This document shows, piece after piece, positions 15,185-25,100 of a stretch of 64,000 nt of DNA. Position numbers and translations under genes: made by a program. The first letter of the stretch is position 1. Each line of letters begins with the position of its first letter. The DNA is from an uncultured Eubacteriales bacterium (GTDB lineage: Bacteria > Bacillota > Clostridia > Christensenellales > Borkfalkiaceae), in contig CAJLRM010000005.1 in the NCBI GenBank assembly GCA_905209085.1, positions 62,001 to 126,000 of the forward strand, read 5' to 3'. Under the pieces are notes generated by a model. The model saw only the letters and a program-made list of their open reading frames with translations. It was not told the DNA's origin and made no database searches.

Positions 15185-16891
15185 TTATTCTTTCGTCATC
15201 TGTTTTTTCAAAATTTCCATCGCGTATTCCGTCGCCTTTTTCACGCTTCCCGATTCAAAGGGAACGGAGAGATTCGCGGCGCGCAGCGTGTCGAGATAGC
15301 CGAGCGAGCCGCCCACTTTGCAAAGGGTCATGTAATCCTTCCAGCAGGCTGCCTTATCCTCCGCCATCTTCTTCTTGAACTCCATGGCGCCCATGGTGGT
15401 GAGCGTGTAATTGATATAATAGAACGGATAGTGGAAGATGTGTATCTTATGATACCACCAGCCGCCCCGTTCGAGGAAGCCGTCCCCGTCGTATTTTCTC
15501 CAAGGCATATATTTCTCTTCCAGCTTTCTCCATTCGTTCGTCCTCTCCTCGGGCGTCAGACCGGGATTTTTATAGACGATATGCTGAAATTCGTCCACAG
15601 CCACGCCGAAGGGAACGAAAGTGATAGCTTCCTGCAAGTGCTGAAAACGATATTTATCCGCCTTATCGCCGAAGAAAAACTCCGCATACGGATAGGCGAA
15701 CTGTTCCATGGACATGGAATGTATCTCCGCAATGTCCGTGGATTCGCTCCACTGCGCCATCAGGGGCTGCGTGCGCATCGCCATATACCCCGCGAACGCG
15801 TGTCCCATCTCGTGCGTCAGAACGTCCACGTCCCCCGTCGTTCCGTTGAAGCAGGAAAACACGAAAGGCGCCTTATAGTCGGCGAGATAAGTCATATACC
15901 CCGTCGACGCTTTATTCGGCTTGTTGTCGAGATCGGTCAGCTCGTGATCGAGCATGAAATCGATAAATTCACCCGTTTCGGGACTCATGTCATGATACAT
16001 TTTTTTCGCCTGTTCGACGAGATAGGGGCGGTTGCCCACGGGCACCGCGTTGCCGTCTTTGAAAATAAATTCCTCGTCGTAACACATGACTTCTTCCACG
16101 CCGATGCGCTTCGCCTGCGACTTATAAAGCTCTGAGCAGAAGGGAACGAGCACCTCCTCCACCTGTTTGCGGAAAGCGGCGACGTCCTTCTCGTCGTAAT
16201 CCAGTCTGCCCTGCTGCATATAGCCGAGCTTCACGAAATCGTCGAAGCCCATATTCACGCCCATCTGATTGCGGATCTTAACGAGTTTGTCGAAAATTTC
16301 CCCCATTTCTTTTTCATGGGAGGCGAAAAACTCCGAATATTTCTTCCACGCCGCCTTGCGGATATTTCTGTCGGGGGAAGAAAAATACTTTTTGATGCCG
16401 TAAAGGTTGCATTCCTCTCCCTCAAAAGGGATTTTGCAGGACGCCATGATGCGCTGATACCGGTCTACCAATTCGTTTTCTTCCTGCATGAGTTTGATGT
16501 TTTTTTCGGAAAAACTGTCCACGCCGAGCTTGATGTTTTTCAGGAAAAACTCGCCGTATTCCGCGTCGATGTCCCGCTTGAAGGGAGAATCCAAAAGCGC
16601 GAGGCTGAACGCCTGCATATAGGGCATCGCCTCGGGATACTGCATATTGATGTATTTGTCCTCTTCCTCGTAAAATTTATCCGAAGTGTCCACCGTGTGG
16701 CGGATGCTTGCGATGGTGAACATCGTGGAAACGCGGGAGGAATATTCTTCCTCCTCCTGCATACACGCCTTGACCTCCGCATACGTAGAGGCATTTTTCA
16801 CCCGTTCGTTGAGAGCCGTATAAAATTCTTTGAGGGCTTCAAAATCGGGACGCTTATATTTCAGTTCCCCGAAGGTGGTAAATTCTTTCAT
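15185..16891 (-). CDS. M3-family oligoendopeptidase (PepF-like)
   Basis: A 568-residue zinc metallopeptidase of family M3. The HExxH zinc motif appears as VLTHEMGHAFAGY near residue 360 with the downstream Glu in a STDIAEIHSMSMEQF helix. Length fits the shorter, M3-F-like clade of cytoplasmic oligopeptidases. Start MKEFTTFGELKYKRPDFEAL, with AAGGAG before the ATG. It lies between an asparaginase and an aminopeptidase with very short gaps, so the three probably act together on intracellular peptides and amino acids. Confidence 0.95.
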   Translation of the reverse strand: MKEFTTFGELKYKRPDFEALKEFYTALNERVKNASTYAEVKACMQEEEEYSSRVSTMFTIASIRHTVDTSDKFYEEEDKYINMQYPEAMPYMQAFSLALLDSPFKRDIDAEYGEFFLKNIKLGVDSFSEKNIKLMQEENELVDRYQRIMASCKIPFEGEECNLYGIKKYFSSPDRNIRKAAWKKYSEFFASHEKEMGEIFDKLVKIRNQMGVNMGFDDFVKLGYMQQGRLDYDEKDVAAFRKQVEEVLVPFCSELYKSQAKRIGVEEVMCYDEEFIFKDGNAVPVGNRPYLVEQAKKMYHDMSPETGEFIDFMLDHELTDLDNKPNKASTGYMTYLADYKAPFVFSCFNGTTGDVDVLTHEMGHAFAGYMAMRTQPLMAQWSESTDIAEIHSMSMEQFAYPYAEFFFGDKADKYRFQHLQEAITFVPFGVAVDEFQHIVYKNPGLTPEERTNEWRKLEEKYMPWRKYDGDGFLERGGWWYHKIHIFHYPFYYINYTLTTMGAMEFKKKMAEDKAACWKDYMTLCKVGGSLGYLDTLRAANLSVPFESGSVKKATEYAMEILKKQMTKE

Positions 16892-16907
16892 TGTTTTCTC
16901 CTTATGA

Positions 16908-17900
16908 TTAACCGATCAAATCGTAATTGATGCTTGTATAGAACAGCGAGCGGATCTCGTCGGGATTTTCCGTCCGTCCCAAAATCCACATCAGTTTCGT
17001 CAAAATACTTTCGTAGGTCATGTCGTAACTTTCGAGGAGCGCGAAACGCTTTTTCAGTCCCCGCCCGACGCGGTAGATACTCATATCGCTGCCCTCGCTC
17101 TGCACCTGCGTCGTCACCACCAGCGTTTTGCCTTTCTCTTTCCATTTTTCAATGACGTCGTAGAAGCCGTAATATTCCCCTTCGGGAATCCCGCCCGTGC
17201 CGTAGCCCGAAAGCACCACCGCGTCGTTGAGTCGGAAACAGACGTCCAGAAGTTCGCTGTCCATGCCCGGCGTCAGATTGATGAGTCCGACTTTGCGGTT
17301 TAAGTTAAAATAAAACTCGGGCGACGCTCTTTTCGGAGCGACGATATAGGGAATGATCTTTCCGTCGCGGATACGCGCCAGTTCGGGAAAATCCACGCTG
17401 TCGAAAGCATTAAAGCTCTTGGTGCGGATCTTTTTCGCGCGCGTTCCCGCAATCACCTTTCCCTGAAAGACGATGACGACGTCGGACGCTTTCTCCGAAG
17501 CCGCATACAAAAAACTGTCCCGCAAATTTATCCTTGCGTCCGTATCCTCCCTGTCGATGGGCTTCTGCGAGCCCGTAAGGACAATCGGCTTGGGGGAATG
17601 CTGTACCATATAGGACAAAACGGAGGCCGTATACGCCATCGTATCCGTGCCGTGACAAATGACAAAGCCGTCGTAAGCGCCGTAATTGTCCTTGATCGTT
17701 TGCGCGATCTTTACCCAATGGTCGGGCGTAATGTTCGTACTGTCGATGTTGAAAATTTGAAGGGAATCCGCCCGGCAGAAATCCCGGATTTCGGGAACGC
17801 AGCCCAAAAGACCGTCGGAATCCATTTCGGGGGCGAGTCCGTCCTCGCCGCCGCGGGAGGCGATCGTGCCGCCCGTCGCTATCATGAGAATTTTTTTCAT
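16908..17900 (-). CDS. Type I-like asparaginase
   Basis: A 330-residue asparaginase that hydrolyses asparagine to aspartate and ammonia. The first catalytic threonine is in MIATGGTIAS (Thr12) and the second catalytic triad segment is CHGTDTMAYTASVLSY. VVLSGYGTGGIPE and VTTQVQSEGSDMSIY match the rest of the family. No signal peptide, so it is the cytoplasmic type. The ribosome site is weak. First gene of the operon. Confidence 0.93.
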   Translation of the reverse strand: MKKILMIATGGTIASRGGEDGLAPEMDSDGLLGCVPEIRDFCRADSLQIFNIDSTNITPDHWVKIAQTIKDNYGAYDGFVICHGTDTMAYTASVLSYMVQHSPKPIVLTGSQKPIDREDTDARINLRDSFLYAASEKASDVVIVFQGKVIAGTRAKKIRTKSFNAFDSVDFPELARIRDGKIIPYIVAPKRASPEFYFNLNRKVGLINLTPGMDSELLDVCFRLNDAVVLSGYGTGGIPEGEYYGFYDVIEKWKEKGKTLVVTTQVQSEGSDMSIYRVGRGLKKRFALLESYDMTYESILTKLMWILGRTENPDEIRSLFYTSINYDLIG

Positions 17901-17941
17901 ATACGACTTGTTTTGCCCCGATCTGTAAAATTTATGCTATT

Positions 17942-17970
17942 ATTATACCCTTTTTTATCCGCGGAGTCAA
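17942..17970 (-). promoter_or_regulatory. Sigma-A promoter of the asparaginase-peptidase operon
   Basis: Minus strand -35 TTGACT (17965-17970), 17-base spacer, -10 TATAAT (17942-17947); start near 17935, leader about 35 bases. Confidence 0.87.
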
Positions 17971-18020
17971 ACGACGGGCAGGCTTTTTTTGGCAAAATCG
18001 CAAATTTTCCCGCCGTAAAA

Positions 18021-18067
18021 GAAAAACTCCTCGCCATCCGTTCCTTCCGAACGATTTTGCGGGGAGT
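18021..18067 (-). terminator. Terminator of the rnjA-trmR-trhP-like operon
   Basis: A 9-base-pair stem (18059-18067 with 18026-18034, one G-U pair) enclosing a smaller inner hairpin, followed on the minus strand by TTTTC TTTT. It lies just after the U32-family gene and before the promoter of the asparaginase operon. Confidence 0.75.
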
Positions 18068-18082
18068 CCTCTTTGTTCCTTT

Positions 18083-19321
18083 TCATAAGTTTTTCTTATA
18101 GCCGCTCCTTTCGGGAGAGGGAGAAAAATCCGTTCTGCGGCGCAGGAAATCCCCTTTGCGGACAGGATAGGGACATCGGATTTTATATATTTCCTGCACG
18201 AGCTTTGCGTCGTCCGTCCGTTCGCCGCTGCCGTCGTAAATTTCCTCGACTATAAAGGCCTTTGCAAAATTTTCGTCGGGAGAAAGGATTTCCAGCGAAT
18301 CCCCCGCGCGGAAGCGATTGCGCATTTCCACCTCGGCAAATCCCTCCCGCCAGTCTAAAACGTTGGCGATATACGCGCATTCCCCCTTTGTCTGACTATC
18401 CGAATAATGGACGGTGGAGGCGTTCTTCCCATCGGCAAAACCCTGCGTATAATCGCGGTGCGCCACGCAGCAAAGCTCGTCTTCAAGCCGCGGCGTCACG
18501 CCGCCGTCGAGCGCGCGGCGATAGGCGTTGATGATCGTCGCCAAATAATACTCGCTCTTCATTCTGCCCTCGATCTTGAAAGAATCTACGCCCGCGGCCG
18601 TAAGCTCCGGGAGGCGGGAAATCAGATTGAGATCCTTGCTGTTGAAAAGATAGGTGCCCCGCTCGTCCTCCTCGACGGGAAGCCATCCCGCCTCGCCGTT
18701 TGCGGGAGGGAGCGCGCGCACTTCGTACTTCCAGCGGCACGCCTGCACGCACGCGCCGCGATTGGAGGAGCGCCCGTCCAGATAGTCGGACAAGAGGCAT
18801 CTGCCGCTGTAAGAAATACACATAGCGCCGTGGACAAACGTTTCTATCTCCATTTCCGGCACGAAATTTTTGATTTCCGAAATTTCTCCGATCGAAAGCT
18901 CGCGGGCGAGAATGACGCGGGAAACGCCCTGTTCCAGCCAGAATTTCACGGCGTATTTATTCGTCGTGTTCGCCTGCGTGGAAAGATGGACGGGAAGCCG
19001 CGGCGCGACTTTTTTTATCCGATACACCGCGCCGGGATCGCTGACGATGACCGCGTCCGCGCCGATTTTTTCCAAAAAGCGGAAATACTCGTCCAGCGCC
19101 GCAAAATCCGCGTTGCGCGCAAAAATATTTGCCGCGACGTAAACCTTCCTGCCGAGCTTATGTGCGTACTCTGCGGCGGAGCGAAGTTCCGATTCCGAAA
19201 AATTGTCGGCAAAAGAGCGGAGGGAAAAACTTTTCCCTCCGATGTAAGCCGCATCCGCACCGAAGTGCATCGCCGTCTGAAATTTTGCATAATTGCCCGC
19301 AGGCGCCAAAAGTTCCGTCAT
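18083..19321 (-). CDS. U32-family protein, TrhP-like tRNA uridine hydroxylase
   Basis: A 412-residue U32 'peptidase' family member. The start ELLAPAGNYAKFQTAMHFGADAAYIGG and the signature ETFVHGAMCISYSGRCLLSDYLDGRSSNRGxCxQ are typical, including the cysteine cluster thought to hold an iron-sulfur centre. In Bacillus the homologues TrhP1/TrhP2 start 5-methoxyuridine synthesis at tRNA position 34 and lie beside the methyltransferase TrmR. Here the gene overlaps a TrmR-like gene by four bases, so the same pathway is inferred. Only one U32 gene is present, compared with two in Bacillus. Confidence 0.88.
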   Translation of the reverse strand: MTELLAPAGNYAKFQTAMHFGADAAYIGGKSFSLRSFADNFSESELRSAAEYAHKLGRKVYVAANIFARNADFAALDEYFRFLEKIGADAVIVSDPGAVYRIKKVAPRLPVHLSTQANTTNKYAVKFWLEQGVSRVILARELSIGEISEIKNFVPEMEIETFVHGAMCISYSGRCLLSDYLDGRSSNRGACVQACRWKYEVRALPPANGEAGWLPVEEDERGTYLFNSKDLNLISRLPELTAAGVDSFKIEGRMKSEYYLATIINAYRRALDGGVTPRLEDELCCVAHRDYTQGFADGKNASTVHYSDSQTKGECAYIANVLDWREGFAEVEMRNRFRAGDSLEILSPDENFAKAFIVEEIYDGSGERTDDAKLVQEIYKIRCPYPVRKGDFLRRRTDFSPSPERSGYKKNL

Positions 19322-19968
19322 CTTTTGTTCCCTTCGTTTTTCGCTTCCTCCGCCACCAGCACGGAAAGGGCTACGCCGTCGCCTATATCCAAAACGGATG
19401 TCAAAAAATCCGTATCCTCCGTCACCGCTTTCAGATACCCGCGGATTTTATCGACGATGGAACGGCGCTTGGGCGGCGTGGGTTCCGCCCCGCTCACCCA
19501 GCCGTATAAAAGAACGTCGTCGGCGAAAAGAACGCTGCCCGCCTTCATCAGGCGCTTTAAATCGAACAGATATTTTTCGTACTGCGCCTTGGGTCCGTCG
19601 AGAAAGACGAAATCGAAACAACCGTCCATCATCGAAAGAATCTCGCCCGCGTCGCCTAAGTAGCAGGTGACGCGATCCAAAAGCCCCAGAGAGGCAAAAT
19701 TGCGTTTCGCCTCCGCGTACCTTTCCTCCTCCAATTCAATGGTGGTGACGTGCGTTTCCGGAAGGCGCGTCAGCATCGCGGCGGCGGAAAGCCCCACCGC
19801 CGTGCCTATTTCCAAAATGCGTTTGGGCCGCGTTGCGGAAATCATCAACAATAAATAATTCAGCGTTTCGTTATCCGCTACGGGTATACCGCGGGAAAGA
19901 GCCTCCCCGCGGAGCCGTTCTATCCGCTCGTCGATATGAAGCTGTACCAAATCCGCCGCGTATTTCAT
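19318..19968 (-). CDS. SAM-dependent O-methyltransferase, TrmR-like
   Basis: A 216-residue class I methyltransferase of the O-methyltransferase family 3 type. Motif I is ILEIGTAVGLSAAAML; the acidic VTTIELEEERYAEAKRNF and FDFVFLDGPKAQYEKYL follow in the expected order, and an LFADDVLLYGWV strand comes late. Its stop overlaps the start of the U32 gene by four bases and it lies 29 bases after RNase J. This context matches yrrM (trmR), which methylates 5-hydroxyuridine in tRNA to 5-methoxyuridine. A catechol-type substrate cannot be excluded from sequence alone. Confidence 0.88.
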   Translation of the reverse strand: MKYAADLVQLHIDERIERLRGEALSRGIPVADNETLNYLLLMISATRPKRILEIGTAVGLSAAAMLTRLPETHVTTIELEEERYAEAKRNFASLGLLDRVTCYLGDAGEILSMMDGCFDFVFLDGPKAQYEKYLFDLKRLMKAGSVLFADDVLLYGWVSGAEPTPPKRRSIVDKIRGYLKAVTEDTDFLTSVLDIGDGVALSVLVAEEAKNEGNKR

Positions 19969-19997
19969 TTTCCTTTCCGCCCGATTGTGTTTTTAAA

Positions 19998-22031
19998 TTA
20001 TACTTCCAGAACGGATACGACGATGAGGGGCGACTGCTTGGTCTTTTTGAAAATATAATTCTTCAAGGCCTTCTTGACCGCCGAGGCGAGTTCGTCCTTA
20101 TTTCCGCTTTCGTAATCGTATTGTTCCACCGCTTTATGAACGACCGACTTGATCTCTTTATCCGCATCGCGGTTGCCCGCAAACACATAGCCGCGGCTTT
20201 CGATGATCGGATCGTCGATGACATAATTGCCCGTCACCGCCAGGGAAATAATGAAAATTCCCTCGGCGGACATTCTCAGACGATCTTTCATCACCTCGCT
20301 GGTGCCGTAATCCTCAAAGCCTTCGCCGTCGATGAGGCGGGTGCCCGCAGAGAAGTTTTCACCGAGCTTGATCGTTTCGTCCGTCAGTTCCACGCAGTTG
20401 CCGATTTCGGTAATCAGAATATTGCGTTCCGGCATCCCGAGTTCCTCCGCCAAGAGCGCGTGGCGCTTCAAATGACGATATTCGCCGTGGACGGGAATGA
20501 AAAATTTGGGATTCAAAAGGTTGTGGAGGATCTTGTGTTCTTCCTGGCAGGCGTGCCCGGAAACGTGTATCTTTTCGAGGCTTTCATAAATGACGTCGGC
20601 GCCCTTTTTATAGAGGTTATTGATGACGCGGTACACCATCTTTTCATTGCCGGGAATGGGCGTGGCGGAGATGATGATGGTGTCGTTAGAACCGATGGTC
20701 ACTTTATTGAAATCGCCCGAAGCCATGCGCGTGAGCGCGCTCATCGGCTCGCCCTGGGTGCCCGTGGAAACGATGACGAGTTCCCCGTCAAAAAGGTTTT
20801 TGCTCTTTTCGATATCGATGAGCACTCCTTCGGGGATTTTGAGTTCGCCGATCTTCACCGCCGCGTCCACGACCTTGAACATACTGCGCCCCGAAAGGGC
20901 GACTTTACGGCGATACTTCACCGCCAGATCGATAATTTGCTGCAAACGGTGTACATTGGACGCAAACGTGGCGATCACAAGCCGACGATTCATATTTTCC
21001 GAGAAAAGATGATCGAGCGTAGTGCCGACGACCGTTTCGCTCATGGTATAGCCGAGGCGTTCGATATTTGTGGATTCGCCCATATATAAGAGGACGCCTT
21101 GCCTGCCGAGTTCTGCGATGCGTTCGAGATCGATAGGCTCGCCCGCGACGGGCGTCAAATCGATTTTGAAATCCCCGCTGTGATAGATGAGTCCGTACGG
21201 AGTAGTGACGGCGAGCGCCACCGCGCCCGAAATGGAGTGATTGACGTTGATAAATTCCACTTCGAATACGCCCAGCTTCACCTTATCGCCCGGCTGTACG
21301 ACCCGCTCCGTAACGTTTTGAATGCGGTGTTCCTGAATCTTATTGTCCGCGAGCATCAACGTCAGTTTCGTGCCGTAAACGGGAGTGCCGGGATTGAGTT
21401 CTTTCAGAAGATAGGGAATGCCGCCGATGTGATCCTCATGGCCGTGCGTCAGCAGAATCCCTTTCACCTTATCCTTATTCTGGACAAGATAGGAAATGTC
21501 GGGGACTACCAAATCGATGCCCGGCATATCCTCGTTATTGGGAAAGGTGAGCCCCGCGTCGATGATGATGATATCGCCGCCGTATTCGATGGCGGTCATA
21601 TTTTTTCCGATTTCTCCGACGCCGCCGAGGAACAAAATTTTGACGGGCTTTTTCTTTTTGAGTCCGCGTCCTTTCTTTTCAGCGGTAATCGCCGCGTTTT
21701 CTATGTCCGACTGCGCCATGCCGCGGTGAGAGGGATGGGCGGAAACGGATTTTTTGCGTTCTATGGGGCGGGAATCGGAATATTTTTCCCTATCCTCCGT
21801 CCTCGTTCCCGCGCCCTGTTTATACGCGGGACGGGATTCCTTGTTTTCCCTGTCCGCCCCCGTTCTGAGGGACTTTGCCTGCATGGACGTGCCCGTACCG
21901 CCTCCGACGGAACGAGCTCCGTTTCTGTTTGCTGCGAAGCGCTTTTTCGTTTCGCCTCCCGACGCGCCTGCGGAGGTATCCGCCGCAAAACGCCTGCCGG
22001 AAGAATTCTGGTCTTGTTTTCTGTTGTTCAC
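19998..22031 (-). CDS. rnj: Ribonuclease J with a long basic N-terminal extension
   Basis: A 677-residue metallo-beta-lactamase/beta-CASP RNase with 5'-3' exonuclease and endonuclease activity in mRNA decay and rRNA maturation. The zinc motif HGHEDHIGG is at about residues 196-201, followed by NVNHSISGA, HSGDFKID, FASNVHR and the late VHGEYRHL. Residues 1 to about 125 are an extra low-complexity, Arg/Lys/Ser/Gly-rich tail absent from Bacillus RNase J1. I chose GTG 22031, 13 bases after GAGGAG; a TTG at 22052 overlaps that ribosome site. Leads the operon with trmR- and trhP-like genes. Confidence 0.95.
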   Translation of the reverse strand: MNNRKQDQNSSGRRFAADTSAGASGGETKKRFAANRNGARSVGGGTGTSMQAKSLRTGADRENKESRPAYKQGAGTRTEDREKYSDSRPIERKKSVSAHPSHRGMAQSDIENAAITAEKKGRGLKKKKPVKILFLGGVGEIGKNMTAIEYGGDIIIIDAGLTFPNNEDMPGIDLVVPDISYLVQNKDKVKGILLTHGHEDHIGGIPYLLKELNPGTPVYGTKLTLMLADNKIQEHRIQNVTERVVQPGDKVKLGVFEVEFINVNHSISGAVALAVTTPYGLIYHSGDFKIDLTPVAGEPIDLERIAELGRQGVLLYMGESTNIERLGYTMSETVVGTTLDHLFSENMNRRLVIATFASNVHRLQQIIDLAVKYRRKVALSGRSMFKVVDAAVKIGELKIPEGVLIDIEKSKNLFDGELVIVSTGTQGEPMSALTRMASGDFNKVTIGSNDTIIISATPIPGNEKMVYRVINNLYKKGADVIYESLEKIHVSGHACQEEHKILHNLLNPKFFIPVHGEYRHLKRHALLAEELGMPERNILITEIGNCVELTDETIKLGENFSAGTRLIDGEGFEDYGTSEVMKDRLRMSAEGIFIISLAVTGNYVIDDPIIESRGYVFAGNRDADKEIKSVVHKAVEQYDYESGNKDELASAVKKALKNYIFKKTKQSPLIVVSVLEV

Positions 22032-22078
22032 TTTGTCTAACTTTCTCCTCAAAGAACTGTTTGTCCTTTCATGAAATA

Positions 22079-22108
22079 GAGAGCCGAAAATAAGAATTAT
22101 CAGCTCTC
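22079..22108 (-). terminator. Weak terminator-like hairpin between the repeat protein and RNase J genes
   Basis: A 6-base-pair GAGAGC/GCTCTC stem (22103-22108 with 22079-22084) followed on the minus strand by TATTTC. It sits in the 115-base gap. No clear sigma-A promoter was seen for RNase J, so some read-through from the repeat-protein gene is likely. Confidence 0.45.
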
Positions 22109-22146
22109 CTTTTCTTATTCTTATGTATGATTTCCGCTAACCGAAA

Positions 22147-25100
22147 TTAATTGAAATCCAACACAACTTTCTTTTCTTTGGTAACTTTGATCAAGCCTTC
22201 TTCCAATAGCTGTTTGGTCGATTCATGACGGAATTCTTCCACGTAATCGACAGGCTCGAAATTCTCCCGCTTTTCGGTGCCGAGCTTTTCTGCCAGGAAC
22301 CCGACCAGCCGCAAGGCTTTTTTAAGACCTGCGTCGCTCTTGATCTTCACCATGAACGGCGTGTTCTCATAGGCCTTTTGCCCGCTCATATCCCTTTGAT
22401 GATATACGGTGGCTTTATATTCGGGATCATTGGGATCGAGCGCCAGATAGAAGCACAGCGTCTTTCCGCAGATATTTAATTTGGCGACGCTGTCGCGGCC
22501 GAAATTGAATCGATCTCCGTGCCAGCTGAGATTCGAATTGAGCTTCTTATAGGAAGTGAGCTCGTTCTTTACCTCGCTGTAATAATGCTTCACCGCGGGA
22601 TCGCTCTGCTTCATCTTGGCCGTAAAGCTGCGCTTTAAGCGAATGACCAATCCCGTATCCGCGTCGACGAGATTGTCGTCCACCTCTTCATACATCGCGG
22701 CTTCCGCGCTGGTGAGGGCGATTTCCGTTTCTATCGTCGATTCCGACTGAGAGAGAATCTCTCCCTTCGTTTCTTCCGCGAGCAATTCCTCGGGCGCGGC
22801 AACGGATTCCGTCTGCTCCTGAGAGGGTTCTTCCGCGATTTCTTCCGACGCCGTTTCCTCTGCGGGCGCCTCCGCTTCTTCGGCGGTTTCTTCCGCAGGC
22901 TCTTCAACAGGCTCTTCGACAGGAGCGGCGTCCTCGACGGCAAGTTCTTCCGTGACGGCCACTTCCTCGGCGGGCGCGGACTCCTCCTCCGCCGGCGTTT
23001 CGGAAACGACTTCTTCCGTTGTTTCCGTCACTTCCTCCGCAGTTTCCGCCTTACTTTCCTCCTCTGCGTTTTCCACGGGTTCTTCCGTTGCGTTTGCAGG
23101 TTCCTCTACGGCGGTTTCCTCTTCCGTCTGCGCGGGCTCTTCCGTCTGCTGCGCCGCAGGACAGCATCCGCGCATCTTTTCCACGACCGCGTCGGCTATC
23201 TTTTCCGCGCCCTCTTCGTCCACCAAAATATCGAAAGAAGGAACGTTCATCTTATCGGCGACTTCGCCGGAGAGAAGCTCGTAGTCGATCTCCGTCTTTT
23301 CGGGCTGAGGAAGGACGATCTTTTCCGCAACCTTATCGGAAAGAGCTTCATAATCGAGAACTTCGGGTTCGGGAAGCACAATTTCGGGAGCGGGAACTTT
23401 TACCTTCTCCGCCAGCTTATCCGTGACCGTATCGAAATCGATCGCAGCCGCGACGCATTCCGCGATAGACTTGGCGCCGTCTTCGTCGACCACCACGTCG
23501 TATGTAGGAGGTTCTATCTGAGGAAGGGCGACTTTTTGCGCCACCATTTCCGCGAGCAAATCATAATCGATCTCTTCCGCCTTCGGCAGTTCGATCTCGG
23601 GAAGCACGATCTTGTTCGCCACCATCTCCGCAAGAAGATCATAGTCGATCTCCTCGGGCTTGGGCAATTCCACTTCGGGAAGGATCACCTTTTCCGCCAC
23701 CCTATCGGAGAGTTCCTCGTAATCGAGCGCCCCCGCCACGCCCTGCGCGATATCCTTCTTGCCCTCTTCGTCCACCACGATGTCGTAGTCGACCTCGTTC
23801 GAAACTTTGGCTTCGACGATCTCCGCGATGCGGTCGTAATCGACGGGATCGGGAATCGTTTCCGCCGCTTTTGCCGCCTGATATACTCTGTCGTAATCGA
23901 CAGGCTCCGCAGGCTGAGGCATTCTTTCGGCAATACTCTGCGCCATGACGACGTAATCGATCGCCTCCGGCTCGGGCATATTCTCCGCGATCTGCTGCGC
24001 CATAGCGGCGTAATCGATCGCCTCCGGCTGAGGAAGGTTATCCGCAATCTGCCGAGCGACGACGGCACAATCCATTTCTTCCGGCTGCGGCATATTTTCC
24101 GCAATGCGCTGCGCGATCTCGGCGTAATCCATCGCCTCGGGCTCGGGCATATTCTCTGCGATCTGCTGTGCAATCGCAGCGTAATCCATTTCTTCGGGCT
24201 GCGGCATACTTTCCGCGATCTGCTGCGCCATGACGACGTAATCCAAAGTTTCCGGCTCGGGCACTTTTTCCGCGACCGTTTCGGATATTTTTTCGTAATC
24301 GATCGCCTCGGGCATCCTCGCGACCACGGCGTCCGCGAGCTTGTCGTAATCCACGGGCTCGGGCTCGACGGGCGCGGGCATTCTCGCGATGATGGTTTCC
24401 GCGAGCAGATCGTAATCGATCGTTTCGGGCTGAGCGGGCGCGGGAAGCTTGGCGATGATCATATCGGAAAGCTTATCGTAATCGATCTCCTCGGCGCGGG
24501 CTTCGGGCAGGACGATCTTGGAAGCCACCGCCTCCGCGAGCGCGTCGGTATCCATTTCCGCGATCGACTGCGCCACAGCCGCCGCGACGTTTGCCGTCAG
24601 CGCCTCCTCGTCGAGCGCGGGCGCTTTGACGCTCTCCGCCGCTTTGAGGAAATTCTCGTCGATGCGGCGATAGTCCACCTTTTCGGGATAAGGCAGGGAT
24701 TCCACTACCTTCTCGGCGGCGCCGTAGATGATTCTGTCGTAATCGATTGCGGCGGAAACTTCGCCCGCGGCTTCGCTCTCCGCTTCCTTAGGAAGGGAAT
24801 CGCGCAGCTTTTCGAGCACCTTTTCGCTGACTTCCTCCACGATGCGGGCATAATCCACGTTTTCCGCAACGGGAATCGCCGCTACCGCGTCGAGGATCTC
24901 CTTATTGTGGGCGACGAGGCTCGATTCCGTTTTTTCCGTGACGGATTCCGTAATTTTATCGTAATCGATCTCTTCCTGCACGGGAAGCGCCTCGACGACT
25001 TTTTCCTTCACCGTTTCGGCAATCGAATCGTAATCGGGTTCAGGACGGGAAACGAGCTCGTCGAGCTTATCCTTGATCTCCGCGAGCGCTCTGTCGATCT

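Noticed and set aside
22053..22076. A seven-codon upstream frame (MKGQTVL) before RNase J
   Set aside because: It ends over the ribosome site, which could mean coupling, but so short a frame can arise by chance and no other sign supports it.
23940..24290. Evenly spaced repeats that might suggest a CRISPR array
   Set aside because: The repeats are 57-base coding units in frame with no unique spacers; they encode a protein repeat.
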